DNA of 64,000 bases, from the NCBI RefSeq assembly GCF_010686685.1, contig NZ_JAAGWD010000005.1, positions 310,001 to 374,000 of the forward strand, written 5' to 3'. Numbering within the stretch: the first letter of the stretch is position 1; each line of letters starts with the position of its first letter. The notes under the pieces were generated by a model. It was not told the origin of the DNA, made no database searches, and worked only from the letters and a program-made list of their open reading frames with translations. Below, piece after piece: positions 55,616 to 63,406 of the stretch. This stretch comes from Pontibacter burrus. Its GTDB lineage: Bacteria; Bacteroidota; Bacteroidia; Cytophagales; Hymenobacteraceae. The position numbers and the translations under genes were made by a program.

Positions 55616-56098
55616 ATGGCAAACAAACTGACCATTAACATTGATGTTGATGTGCTGGACCCGGCTGAGCTTACGGCAGATGAAATGAAGGCGATGCAGC
55701 TCGCACAGGAAGCAGCCAATGATGCCTATGCTCCTTACTCTAACTTTTTAGTGGGCGCGGCCCTGCTGTTGGAAGATGGCTCCTTGTTTAAGGGCAGCAA
55801 CCAGGAAAATGCAGCTTACCCTTCGGGGTTGTGTGCCGAGCGTACTGCCCTGTTCTCGAAAAGTGCCTACTACCCGCATACCAAAATTAAACTGATTGCC
55901 GTAACTGCCCGCCGCCGGAGTGAGCAGCAACACCTGCCCGCAATGCCCTGTGGCGCCTGCCGCCAGGTAATGGCCGAATACGAGTTTAAGCAGAAAGAGC
56001 CAATCCCTGTGCTGTTACAAGCTGCCGATGGTAAATATCACCGCCTGAAGTCTGTATCGGACCTGCTACCGTTCCAGTTTACGCCGGACCACCTGTAG
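55616..56098 (+). CDS. cdd: Cytidine deaminase
   Basis: Cdd deaminates cytidine and deoxycytidine in pyrimidine salvage. The 160-residue protein shows YAPYSNFLVGAALL, the zinc ligands C73 (CAERT, with catalytic E75), C112 and C115 (PCGACRQ), the pattern of homotetrameric CDA. The N-terminal 25 residues are an extension compared with the 130-residue Bacillus enzyme. It precedes the esterase gene by 55 bp on the same strand. Confidence 0.94.
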   Translation: MANKLTINIDVDVLDPAELTADEMKAMQLAQEAANDAYAPYSNFLVGAALLLEDGSLFKGSNQENAAYPSGLCAERTALFSKSAYYPHTKIKLIAVTARRRSEQQHLPAMPCGACRQVMAEYEFKQKEPIPVLLQAADGKYHRLKSVSDLLPFQFTPDHL

Positions 56099-56153
56099 TA
56101 TAAAACAGTTCCGGCGAAGTGCCTGTTGTAGCTGAGAACTTACATTACAGCCC

Positions 56154-56801
56154 ATGAACGAGCATCGCCTTACCGTGCCCCGTACTGCCCGCTTTTATAT
56201 GCTGGGCACGCCTTCTGAAAAGATAACAGACCTGTGGATTGTATGCCATGGCTATGGGCAGCTGGCGCGCTATTTTCTTCGTCATTTTGCTCCGCTGGAT
56301 AACGGCCGCACTGTTGTGGTTGCTCCTGAGGCGCTCTCACGGTTTTACCTGGATGGGTTTTCGGGGAGGGTAGGTGCTACCTGGATGACGAAAGAAGACC
56401 GCCTGGCCGAGATTGATGACCAAGCTGCTTACCTTAACTTGTTGCTGAAGACCCAACTACAGCAACTGCCTGCTGATGTGCGGGTAACTATAGTTGGTTT
56501 CTCGCAGGGTGGCGCCACGGTTAGCCGCTGGCTGGCAACTGGTACAACGCATGTGCACCGACTTATACTATGGGCCGCCTCCTTCCCCGAAGACATTGAT
56601 TTTACCGCCGGCAAAGCTGCCTTCCAAAACTTACCTGTGGCTATAGTTTACGGCACGCAGGATGAGTTTATCACACCCAAAACAGTTCAGAAAAAAGAGC
56701 AGCTCATGGCTGAACTCGGCATAAACCCCACCATTTACACCTTTGAAGGCGGCCACACCCTGCACTCCGAAACCCTGCTGAAACTGGATAAAGAGTTGTA
56801 A
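56154..56801 (+). CDS. Alpha/beta hydrolase (carboxylesterase/phospholipase family)
   Basis: The 215-residue cytoplasmic hydrolase has the nucleophile elbow GFSQGG with S117, an oxyanion region near WIVCHGYGQLARYFLRHF and the catalytic histidine in FEGGHTLHSE near the C terminus. It fits the carboxylesterase/phospholipase (YpfH-like) family; the substrate is unknown. An exact AACTATAGTT (56486-56495) encodes the TIV just before the elbow. It may be transcribed with cdd. Confidence 0.87.
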   Translation: MNEHRLTVPRTARFYMLGTPSEKITDLWIVCHGYGQLARYFLRHFAPLDNGRTVVVAPEALSRFYLDGFSGRVGATWMTKEDRLAEIDDQAAYLNLLLKTQLQQLPADVRVTIVGFSQGGATVSRWLATGTTHVHRLILWAASFPEDIDFTAGKAAFQNLPVAIVYGTQDEFITPKTVQKKEQLMAELGINPTIYTFEGGHTLHSETLLKLDKEL

Positions 56802-56917
56802 TAATTTGTGCTATATTTAGTAACGCAAGAGCTGCAAACTATAGCGCTGTAACTATAGCTATAGTGCGGATAAGGGTGTGTTTGGGTTTATACTATAGTT
56901 ATGGTTTATAAGAATAA

Positions 56918-57328
56918 ATGGAAAACATAACAAAAGGAGCTTACAAATCACCTGGAAAGAATCACGGCTTTGACTTCATTTTTGAAGGTGAAATCAGATT
57001 TGGACCATGTTTTTATAAAATTGCTTTGGATGGGGTGTTGATTCCAGATCGCATTTTCGGATTTGAGTTCAAGTGGGATTCTAACTCCAAGTTCTTGGCA
57101 CTTCAAGAATGGTTAACAACTGACTATAGAAATGGACCTATAACTGCCTTAACTATCATAGATTTAAATACAAGAAAACTTGCTCGAATTTCCAAAGCAG
57201 ATGGAGGGTTTATAAAACCACTAATGTTTGAGGATGATAAAATCATCTTTGAGAAAGAGTACCTTGCAGAAGCTAAAAAGATAGAGTTTGAAATAAATCT
57301 GAACAATATCAAGAACTGGGAAGATTGA
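56918..57328 (+). CDS. A/T-rich hypothetical protein
   Basis: I do not recognise this 136-residue protein. It has no signal peptide or membrane segment. The sequence suggests a beta-rich domain (HGFDFIFEGEIRFGPCFYKI, FGFEFKWDSNSKFLALQEWL, ITALTIIDLNTRKLARI). The A/T-rich composition of this and the next two genes differs from the neighbours. It lies directly upstream of an integron-like spacer and may be the first of a small group of acquired genes. Confidence 0.6.
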   Translation: MENITKGAYKSPGKNHGFDFIFEGEIRFGPCFYKIALDGVLIPDRIFGFEFKWDSNSKFLALQEWLTTDYRNGPITALTIIDLNTRKLARISKADGGFIKPLMFEDDKIIFEKEYLAEAKKIEFEINLNNIKNWED

Positions 57329-57343
57329 AAAATAACTACACCA

Positions 57344-57405
57344 CAACATGGTATAGTAGTAAAGCTTACTATCGCTTCGCCTCTTCTACTAAAACACGTT
57401 AGCGG
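57344..57405 (+). repeat. attC-like imperfect palindrome, spacer 1
   Basis: The left arm CAACATGGTATAGTAGTAAAG and the complement of the right arm ending CGTTAGCGG match at about 15 of 22 positions, starting AAC and ending GTT, with a loop containing CGCTTCGCCTC. GTTAGCGGT begins 20 bp before the next ATG. The structure resembles integron attC sites. No integrase is in the window, so this is an inference. Confidence 0.45.
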
Positions 57406-57417
57406 TAACTTCTAATT

Positions 57418-57927
57418 ATGAAGAAGATTCTCAAAAGATATAATGAGTCATTTTTTGTTGAAGTCAATCAATCAAAAGACAAAGTGATTGAATTTGTATC
57501 CCAAGAAAAAAATAAAAAAAGAGACATCTTCGGATTCCTTAGCAGCAGTCCCTTGGATTACAGTGAAGTCACTGTTTCTGGTGAAAAGATATGTATTGAA
57601 GTGTTGCCCAAAATGTTAAACCCATATAGGGGAATGGGCGAAATTCACATGAGTGTACAAAGTGGTTCAAGCAGTTCAGAAACCATAATTGAAGGAGAAA
57701 TAATACCTTATAATAGCCTTTACTTCTTTTTAATCTGTATGGTGATTGGCCTTTTAGTTTTATGGACACCTTTAGTTTTAGTAATGAGTTCAGGCATTCA
57801 TACCTTCATCATGCTTGCTTTCGGATGGACAATATTTCCATTAGTTTTATACCTGATGCCCATTTGGAATAGAATCAGACTTAGGGAGTATAAGGAGTTC
57901 TTTATAGCTGCTTTAATGAAAAGCTAA
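57418..57927 (+). CDS. A/T-rich hypothetical membrane protein (possible cassette)
   Basis: The 169-residue protein has an N-terminal polar domain (to about residue 98) and two transmembrane helices (about 100-122 and 125-146: LYFFLICMVIGLLVLW, MLAFGWTIFPLVLYLMPI), ending in a charged tail. I cannot assign a family. It lies exactly between two related imperfect palindromes, each 20 bp before a start codon, like an integron gene cassette. No palindrome AACTATAGTT is seen in it, in line with recent arrival. Confidence 0.6.
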   Translation: MKKILKRYNESFFVEVNQSKDKVIEFVSQEKNKKRDIFGFLSSSPLDYSEVTVSGEKICIEVLPKMLNPYRGMGEIHMSVQSGSSSSETIIEGEIIPYNSLYFFLICMVIGLLVLWTPLVLVMSSGIHTFIMLAFGWTIFPLVLYLMPIWNRIRLREYKEFFIAALMKS

Positions 57928-57950
57928 AAAAAAAGCATCAGCTTACAAGC

Positions 57951-58006
57951 ACATAAGTAAAGCTTCTGCTGCGCCTCGCTCACTTTATGTACTATACCGC
58001 TAGCAA
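57951..58006 (+). repeat. attC-like imperfect palindrome, spacer 2
   Basis: ACATAAGTAAAGC (57951-57963) pairs with GCTCACTTTATGT (57978-57990) with minor mismatches around TTCTGCTGCGCCTC. GCTAGCAAT begins at 57999, 20 bp before the next ATG, the same spacing as in spacer 1. The loop shares GCGCCTC/CGCCTC with spacer 1. Confidence 0.45.
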
Positions 58007-58018
58007 TATTTTAAGTCA

Positions 58019-58297
58019 ATGAAGTATAAAGATGACAATATAGGTACTATCTCCTCCTTCTTACTTGCGATCGTTATTATTCTTTGGGGTATTAAGATGA
58101 TTGCAAAGAACCTTGTGGCTGTGGGAGTTAGTAGCAGGACTTTATCCCTGTCAGGTTTTGGTGGCGAATATTTAATATTAATGGGTTTAATATTACTGTT
58201 CGTAGCATACCACGGTCTGTCTCCCCTTGGTAAAATACGGCGGTTTCTTGAAGGGGACTTTAAGAAAAAGGACAAACAAAAGCAATCAAAGAAATAG
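58019..58297 (+). CDS. Small A/T-rich two-helix membrane protein
   Basis: The 92-residue protein has two hydrophobic segments (about 11-29, SFLLAIVIILWGIKMIAKN, and about 48-65, LILMGLILLFVAYHGL) and a highly basic tail (FKKKDKQKQSKK). This is a small two-pass membrane protein without a recognised family. It follows spacer 2 with the same 20-bp spacing, so it may be a second cassette. The downstream spacer has only a weak GCTAG/CTAGC hairpin. Confidence 0.55.
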   Translation: MKYKDDNIGTISSFLLAIVIILWGIKMIAKNLVAVGVSSRTLSLSGFGGEYLILMGLILLFVAYHGLSPLGKIRRFLEGDFKKKDKQKQSKK

Positions 58298-58382
58298 CTA
58301 AACATAATTTACGCTAGTCATAACCTAGCTCTACTAAAACATAACTCCACTTCACAAAACCCATACCCCACAACAAACCAAC

Positions 58383-58796
58383 ATGGAAGACCACAAAAAT
58401 CAAAATGCTGATACAACGCCAAAAGTGACCGGAATAGGCGGCATATTCTTTTATTCAGGCGATCCGCAGGAGACACGGGAATGGTATGCCAAGAATTTAG
58501 GACTTGAGATGAATGATTGGGGAACATCGAGCTTTGAATCCAGGAATGTTAATAATCCAGATGAGATAGACACGCTCCAGTGGTGTCCATTTAAAGAGGG
58601 AGACAAATATTTTGCCCCATCCAAAAAAGACTTCATGATCAACTACCGGGTTCAGAACATAGAGGGGCTTGTTGCAAAACTCAAAGCAAATGGTGTTACC
58701 ATTCTCGACGACATCGCAACATTCGACTACGGAAAGTTTGTGCATATTATGGACGCACAAGGCAACAAAATTGAACTATGGGAGCCAGCTGGTTAA
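58383..58796 (+). CDS. VOC family protein (glyoxalase-like)
   Basis: The 137-residue protein has the two beta-alpha-beta-beta-beta modules of the vicinal oxygen chelate fold: GIGGIFFYSGDPQETREWYAKNLGLE in the first and YRVQNIEGLVAKLKANGVTIL with FVHIMDAQGNKIELWEP in the second, where the Glu is a likely metal ligand. Such proteins include glyoxalases, dioxygenases and antibiotic-binding proteins; the exact role is unknown. Base composition is closer to the main chromosome than the three genes upstream. Confidence 0.85.
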   Translation: MEDHKNQNADTTPKVTGIGGIFFYSGDPQETREWYAKNLGLEMNDWGTSSFESRNVNNPDEIDTLQWCPFKEGDKYFAPSKKDFMINYRVQNIEGLVAKLKANGVTILDDIATFDYGKFVHIMDAQGNKIELWEPAG

Positions 58797-58965
58797 AAAG
58801 CCTGATTTGCAAAACCGCTTCCTAAAGTACTTCAAGATCTTAGTAGCTGCATCAACTATAGAATTAGAACATTAATATATTTTATTACGTATATACAATT
58901 AATCAGACAAAATACCCTGAAAATGTGTATTCCTGTATAAAATCTGTTCTAAAACCCTTGTAGTT

Positions 58966-60288
58966 ATGCAAAAGAAGTTTTACGCTTTCACCTTGCTATA
59001 CTTTGTGTCGGTTGCTGTTTTCGCGCAAAGTAAGATCAACATCACCGCCAACATCCCCGACGCCAAGTTTTTTCTGCTCCGCGAAACCGACAATGCCGAA
59101 GTGGCAGAACTGGGCGTAGGCAGCATTGAACTGAAGCTGGAAAAGGATGCAAAGAACCGCATTAAAATAGTAAAGGACGGTTACGAGCCCCTTATAAAAG
59201 AATATCCGCGCACGGTAAAATGGGAGAAAGAACAGAAAGTAGCGCTGGAAAACCGCATGGTAGATATCAGTGTGGAGCCTTATGATGCCGAGATTTTTGT
59301 TGACGGCCGCATGATCGGGACGAAACGCACCAATCTTATAGTTGGCAAAGGCAAGTTCCTGACGGTAGAGATCAAGAAAACAGGGTTTGCTCCCATCACC
59401 AAAGTATACTATAACTCCCCTGACCGTGAAGTACCACCTGCAAAAGACTTTTTTGAGCTGAAAGACCGGCAGGTTCGCCTGGAAGTGGCCCCAGCCGATG
59501 CCGCCATACTGGTAAATGGTGTAGCTAAAGGGCGCGGCAATTCTGATATAACCGTACCCGTTGGCGAGTGTGTAACAGTAACTGTTAACCGCGAGGGCTT
59601 TGCCGATGTAACACAGGTTTTCTGCAACAAACCAGACACTGATCCGGCTCCGCCGGTTCGGTACAGAGCTGCCCTGGAAGACCGCCTGGTTAAACTCACT
59701 ACCGCTCCTGCCGATGCCAACATAGAAGTAAATGGCAAAATTGTAGGTGTAGGCAAATACGACCTGAAAGTACCAAAGAATGCATGTATAGAGCTGCGCG
59801 TGGTAAAAGATGGCTTTATCCGGTATGTGAAAAACTACTGCAACCAGAACAACATGCAGGAGCCGCCACTCACTGAGTTTGTAGAGATGGTCGCTGATGA
59901 AGCCTACAACTCTTCTATCTCTACTGACATGGCTAACGTGCGCATCACCATTCCGGTAAATAAAGCGATGAACCCTGAGGACGCGTGGCGTACCTTAAGC
60001 TCTATAATTACGCGCAGCTTTGATGTGCTGGAAACTGTAGATTACAATACCGGCTACCTTACTACTGCCTGGCAGGTGCAGAATTTCAACGGCATGAGTA
60101 CCATCCGTACCCGTGTAATCATAAGCTCAGGCGGTAGTTCTGATGGTCTAACCTATGTGGTTAAACTGGTAAGTCAGCGGGCCGATGGCGTTACAAGCGT
60201 TAAAGAAGATCAGCTGTTTACGGACTGGGAAAGACTACTAAAGCGCTACGGCAGTATTGTAGAAGAGCTTCAGGCCAGGCTACAGTAA
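58966..60288 (+). CDS. Exported PEGA-repeat protein
   Basis: The 440-residue protein has a signal peptide (1-20) and four related segments of about 70 residues in PEGA style: the second is ISVEPYDAEIFVDGRMIG, the third LEVAPADAAILVNGVAKGRG, the fourth LTTAPADANIEVNGKIVGVG. Each ends in a short loop, the last two with paired cysteines (CNKPD, CNQNN). From about residue 310 a separate alpha/beta domain follows (NPEDAWRTLSSIITRSFDVL). PEGA repeats occur on surface and periplasmic proteins as binding modules. The role is unknown. Confidence 0.82.
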   Translation: MQKKFYAFTLLYFVSVAVFAQSKINITANIPDAKFFLLRETDNAEVAELGVGSIELKLEKDAKNRIKIVKDGYEPLIKEYPRTVKWEKEQKVALENRMVDISVEPYDAEIFVDGRMIGTKRTNLIVGKGKFLTVEIKKTGFAPITKVYYNSPDREVPPAKDFFELKDRQVRLEVAPADAAILVNGVAKGRGNSDITVPVGECVTVTVNREGFADVTQVFCNKPDTDPAPPVRYRAALEDRLVKLTTAPADANIEVNGKIVGVGKYDLKVPKNACIELRVVKDGFIRYVKNYCNQNNMQEPPLTEFVEMVADEAYNSSISTDMANVRITIPVNKAMNPEDAWRTLSSIITRSFDVLETVDYNTGYLTTAWQVQNFNGMSTIRTRVIISSGGSSDGLTYVVKLVSQRADGVTSVKEDQLFTDWERLLKRYGSIVEELQARLQ

Positions 60289-60306
60289 CAAACTATAACT
60301 ATAAAT

Positions 60307-60340
60307 GTACAAGCCCCGTCAACTGCTGACGGGGCCTTGT
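60307..60340 (+). terminator. Terminator-like hairpin after the PEGA gene
   Basis: CCCCGTCA (60314-60321) pairs with TGACGGGG, with outer ACAAG/CTTGT pairs and one bulge. It lies about 20 bp after the stop. The T run is weak. Confidence 0.6.
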
Positions 60341-60375
60341 GTATCTATAGTTCTCAGAGATTACTACCCCGAGTT

Positions 60376-60447
60376 AACTTTTTAACTTTTTAACTTTTTA
60401 ACTTTTTAACTTTCTAACTTTCTAACTTCATAACTTCTTAACTTCCC
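60376..60447. repeat. 8-bp tandem repeat, nine units of AACTTTTT type
   Basis: The first four units are identical (AACTTTTT); the next are AACTTTCT twice, AACTTCAT, AACTTCTT and AACTTCCC. The last units overlap the end of the minus-strand VOC gene, whose TAA stop (60438-60440) is inside the repeat. Length change would alter the C terminus. Confidence 0.85.
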
Positions 60448-60836
60448 CTCTCCCACATCCCTGTCATTACTACTTCTAAAAGGTGCTGGTCCGGGTCGCG
60501 GAAGTAGAAAGATAAAAAGCCACCACCCCAGTCGTATTCCTGTTCTATAGTTATGCCGGCTGCTTCCACTTCAGCTTTGGTTTTGCTATAGTCTGCTTTA
60601 CTTACTTCAAAGGCCAGGTGCAGTTGCCCGCTCCCGTAGTGTGGCGGCAGGGTTTCAGCTTTACTAGCTGCTTCGGCAATAAAGCACAGTAATACCGAGC
60701 TCCCCGCCCTGAAAAAAACATGCCTGCCGGGTACTTCGCCAATTACCTTAAACTTTAGCAGGCCATTATAAAACGCTTTGCACCTACCAAGATCGGCAAC
60801 GTAAAGGCAGGTTTCTTTTATTTTTACAACATCCAT
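60438..60836 (-). CDS. VOC family protein (glyoxalase-like)
   Basis: The 132-residue protein has the VOC fold: KIKETCLYVADLGRCKAFYN, then SGQLHLAFEVSKADYSKTKA and FLSFYFRDPDQHLLEVVM, with His and Glu in the usual metal positions. The C-terminal GMWERGS extends into the tandem repeat region. It is close to the glyoxalase/bleomycin-resistance group; substrate unknown. It is single and reads away from the 60935 gene. Confidence 0.85.
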   Translation of the reverse strand: MDVVKIKETCLYVADLGRCKAFYNGLLKFKVIGEVPGRHVFFRAGSSVLLCFIAEAASKAETLPPHYGSGQLHLAFEVSKADYSKTKAEVEAAGITIEQEYDWGGGFLSFYFRDPDQHLLEVVMTGMWERGS

Positions 60837-60934
60837 ACCAGCTCAAAAAAGGTCATTTACAGATCTCTATATAGCAAACGTAACTCATAGCTGTTCGTTA
60901 GATAGTTATCAGCTTGTATCCTACAGCATAAACT

Positions 60935-61789
60935 ATGAAGCTTATGATGAAAATTTTTATTGTTTTTGCCACTGTACTAGCCGTGGCTTTTTATTTCTTT
61001 TACAACTCCAATCAAACATCGCCTGCAGCAGTTACAACTGTTGGCGGCCAGCTCGAAAAACTTGCTCCGCTCCCCTCGGAGGTTAAAGAAAGCTCGGGCA
61101 TTGAAGCTGCGGCCAAGCAAGGCCACTACATTACCCATAACGATGCCAACAACAAACCTTACCTATACGAAATCGACGAGAAAGGGCATCTGGTACAAAC
61201 CTATAAGTTGAAGATTCCAAATGTGGACTGGGAAGATTTAACAAGTGATGACAAGGGCAACCTCTACATAAGCGATACCGGCAACAACGACAACAAGCGT
61301 AAAGAACTGGCAGTATATAAAGTAAATGCTGAGAACATGCAGCAGGTACAGCCAATCCGGTTTACATACGAAGACCAGCCCGCAAAAACATCAAAAAAAG
61401 ACAAGTTAGATTTTGACTGCGAAGCCCTGTTCTGGCACGACAACTATTTATACCTGATTACGAAGGACCGTAACAAAAAAGGGATAGCACGTGTGTACCG
61501 CCTCCCCGACAAGCCCGGAAACTACAAAGCACAAAAGGTCGGTACCATAAAAATGACAGATCTGGTTACCGGCGCAGCCATCAGCCCCGATGCAAGTGCG
61601 GTAGCACTACTAAGCGAAGAGAAGGTTCACCTTTACCAGAATGTATCGTCGGTAGACAAATTTTATGAGGGCAAGCCAAAAGAGATAAAACTCAGCGGAG
61701 CCGGACAAACAGAGGGCATCATGTTTAAGGATGACAATACACTGATCCTTACCAGCGAAGGCGGTAACTTATATAGGTACTCGCTTTAA
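60935..61789 (+). CDS. Membrane-anchored SdiA-regulated/beta-propeller-like protein
   Basis: The 284-residue protein has an N-terminal anchor (about residues 5-22, IFIVFATVLAVAFYFF) and then a repeat-rich beta sequence: ESSGIEAAAKQGHYITHND, WEDLTSDDKGNLYISDTGNND, DFDCEALFWHDNYLYLITKD, GAGQTEGIMFKDDNTLILTS. This suggests a beta propeller resembling SdiA-regulated or esterase-like periplasmic domains. Its function is unknown. It ends before a bidirectional terminator shared with lgt. Confidence 0.72.
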   Translation: MKLMMKIFIVFATVLAVAFYFFYNSNQTSPAAVTTVGGQLEKLAPLPSEVKESSGIEAAAKQGHYITHNDANNKPYLYEIDEKGHLVQTYKLKIPNVDWEDLTSDDKGNLYISDTGNNDNKRKELAVYKVNAENMQQVQPIRFTYEDQPAKTSKKDKLDFDCEALFWHDNYLYLITKDRNKKGIARVYRLPDKPGNYKAQKVGTIKMTDLVTGAAISPDASAVALLSEEKVHLYQNVSSVDKFYEGKPKEIKLSGAGQTEGIMFKDDNTLILTSEGGNLYRYSL

Positions 61790-61802
61790 GATTGTGGGCA
61801 AG

Positions 61803-61837
61803 CAAAAGGGCTGCAGTTTATTGCTGCAGCCCTTTTG
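61803..61837. terminator. Bidirectional terminator between convergent genes
   Basis: CAAAAGGGCTGCAG (61803-61816) pairs perfectly with CTGCAGCCCTTTTG (61824-61837). It fills the gap between the 60935 gene and lgt. Confidence 0.85.
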
Positions 61838-62689
61838 TTATTTTGCTTCCTGTAGTTTGCCACCTGGTAAGGCTGGCTTCGGATTTCGCCATACTCTGAA
61901 CAGCACAAACAAGCCGATCAGGATTAGCGGCAGGCTTAGCAGCTGCCCCATGTTCAGGCTCATCGTATCTTCAAATTCAACCTGGTTCTCTTTCAGGAAC
62001 TCTACCAGGAAGCGGAAAGTGAATAGCAACGTTACGAATAAGCCAAACAACAAGCCCAGCGGCAGTCTTTCCTTATACTTCTTCCAGAGCCCATAAAGCA
62101 GCACAAACAGCAGAAACGCGCAAAGTGCCTCGTATAGTTGTGTTGGATGGCGCGGGTCCAGAGAAGCGGCCACACCGTTTATGATCTCGTGGTTTCGTTC
62201 AAACTTAAACGCCCACGGCACATCTGTTACCTTACCTATAATTTCTGAGTTCATCAGGTTGCCCAATCGGATCAGTGCACCACCCAATGCTACCACAATT
62301 ACAATGCGGTCGAGCACCCACATGTAGTTGAATTTATGGTTCCGGCTAAACAACCAAAGCGAGAAAAGGATACCTATAGTTGCTCCATGGCTTGCAAGTC
62401 CGCCTTTCCATATCTTCAGTATCTCGATGGGGTTGCTCAGATAATACTCTGGGTCGTAAAACAAGGTATGCCCCAAGCGAGCGCCTATCACTGTACCAAT
62501 GATCATGTAGAGTGTAATTACGTCCACATCGCCTTCGGTTCGGCCCTCAGCAACATAAATTCTGCTCAGTATGCGCTGCCCGAATACAAAAGCAAGGGCA
62601 AATAACAGTCCATACCAACGCACCGAAATCGGGCCGATATTAAATATTTCCGGATCTACGTTCCAGGGAATAAAGTTCAGTAAACTCAT
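61838..62689 (-). CDS. lgt: Prolipoprotein diacylglyceryl transferase
   Basis: Lgt attaches diacylglycerol to the lipobox cysteine of lipoproteins at the inner membrane. The polytopic protein (about seven helices) shows IGPISVRWYGLLFALAFV, GARLGHTLFYDPEYY, GGLASHGATIGI with the essential His, GNLMNSEIIGKVTD and RHPTQLYEALC. I use the ATG at 62689 (MSLLNFIPW), giving 283 residues; the start at 62716 would place the coding region over the promoter box. Confidence 0.95.
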   Translation of the reverse strand: MSLLNFIPWNVDPEIFNIGPISVRWYGLLFALAFVFGQRILSRIYVAEGRTEGDVDVITLYMIIGTVIGARLGHTLFYDPEYYLSNPIEILKIWKGGLASHGATIGILFSLWLFSRNHKFNYMWVLDRIVIVVALGGALIRLGNLMNSEIIGKVTDVPWAFKFERNHEIINGVAASLDPRHPTQLYEALCAFLLFVLLYGLWKKYKERLPLGLLFGLFVTLLFTFRFLVEFLKENQVEFEDTMSLNMGQLLSLPLILIGLFVLFRVWRNPKPALPGGKLQEAK

Positions 62690-62713
62690 ATAAGGGTGAT
62701 GATCGTGTATAGC

Positions 62714-62721
62714 CAAAGTTA
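62714..62721 (-). promoter_or_regulatory. -7 promoter box for lgt
   Basis: The minus strand reads TAACTTTG, matching TAnnTTTG, 24 bp before the chosen start at 62689. It argues against the longer 62716 start. Confidence 0.6.
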
Positions 62722-62789
62722 CAATAAATCGGGCAGGTACAAAAAGATGTGTTATAACTATAGTTTCTTCTTTGCTTACTGAACTTCTT

Positions 62790-63360
62790 TGTCATCCTGA
62801 GCATTCTTGAGACGAGAGTCAAAGAGAGCCAGCGTAGCTGTGAGGGATCTTATATGTACTATAGTTGCCACAGGACACAAGCATTCTGTGCTATAGTTAC
62901 TTCTGATCCTGGGAGCTCTACTCACTTATAGTTTCAATTTAGCATTGGTACGCTCCCGGCCGCGGGGCCCCGTCTTCGGGCATCGCGCTGCTGCCTTCTT
63001 GCTATCCTCGTTCCTCGGATTGGCTGCGCCACCGCAACAAGTCAAAGGCGCTCAACCCAAAGACTGATATCATTCGATAGCTATAGTTCTTTTAGTATGA
63101 ATATCTATAGTTACATCGCCTTCTCGTGGTGGTAGTTCCTTGTGCCAGGCTGCGCCTGCCTGGTTATGATCTGGAATTATAGCACTACAGCTCAACTATA
63201 GCAATGGCAGAAAGTCCCCCTTTGAAGGGGGTAGGGGGATGACTAACGTCCACTATAACACGATAGCCCAAACTATAGCAAAGGCAGAAAAGCTCCCCTC
63301 CTTAGATAAGGAGGGGTAGGGGTGGTTTGACAACCATAACTTTAGAACTATAGCTCCAAC
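62790..63360 (+). repeat. Composite intergenic repeat, copy E
   Basis: This lies between lgt and nadE in the orientation of copy A. It has a GTCATCCTGAGCATTC/GAGGGATCTTATATG REP-like start, the core 62944-63081, a CAGGCTGCGCCTGCC segment (63147-63161), and hairpins of the CCCCCTTTGAAGGGGG (near 63216) and CCCCTCCTT/AAGGAGGGG (near 63296) type, separated by AACTATAG-type motifs. An exact AACTATAGTT is at 62756-62765, just outside. No gene is seen. Confidence 0.85.
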
Positions 63361-63406
63361 AATAGAAAAAGCTTCAGTCCTGTAAAACAGAAAAAATCTC
63401 ACTTAA

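Noticed and set aside
58298..58382. A third attC-like spacer before the VOC gene
   Set aside because: Only a weak GCTAG/CTAGC hairpin is present and the loop and spacing of the other two are missing.
60376..60447. CRISPR-like array
   Set aside because: The units are 8 bp, adjacent and without spacers; it is a simple tandem repeat.
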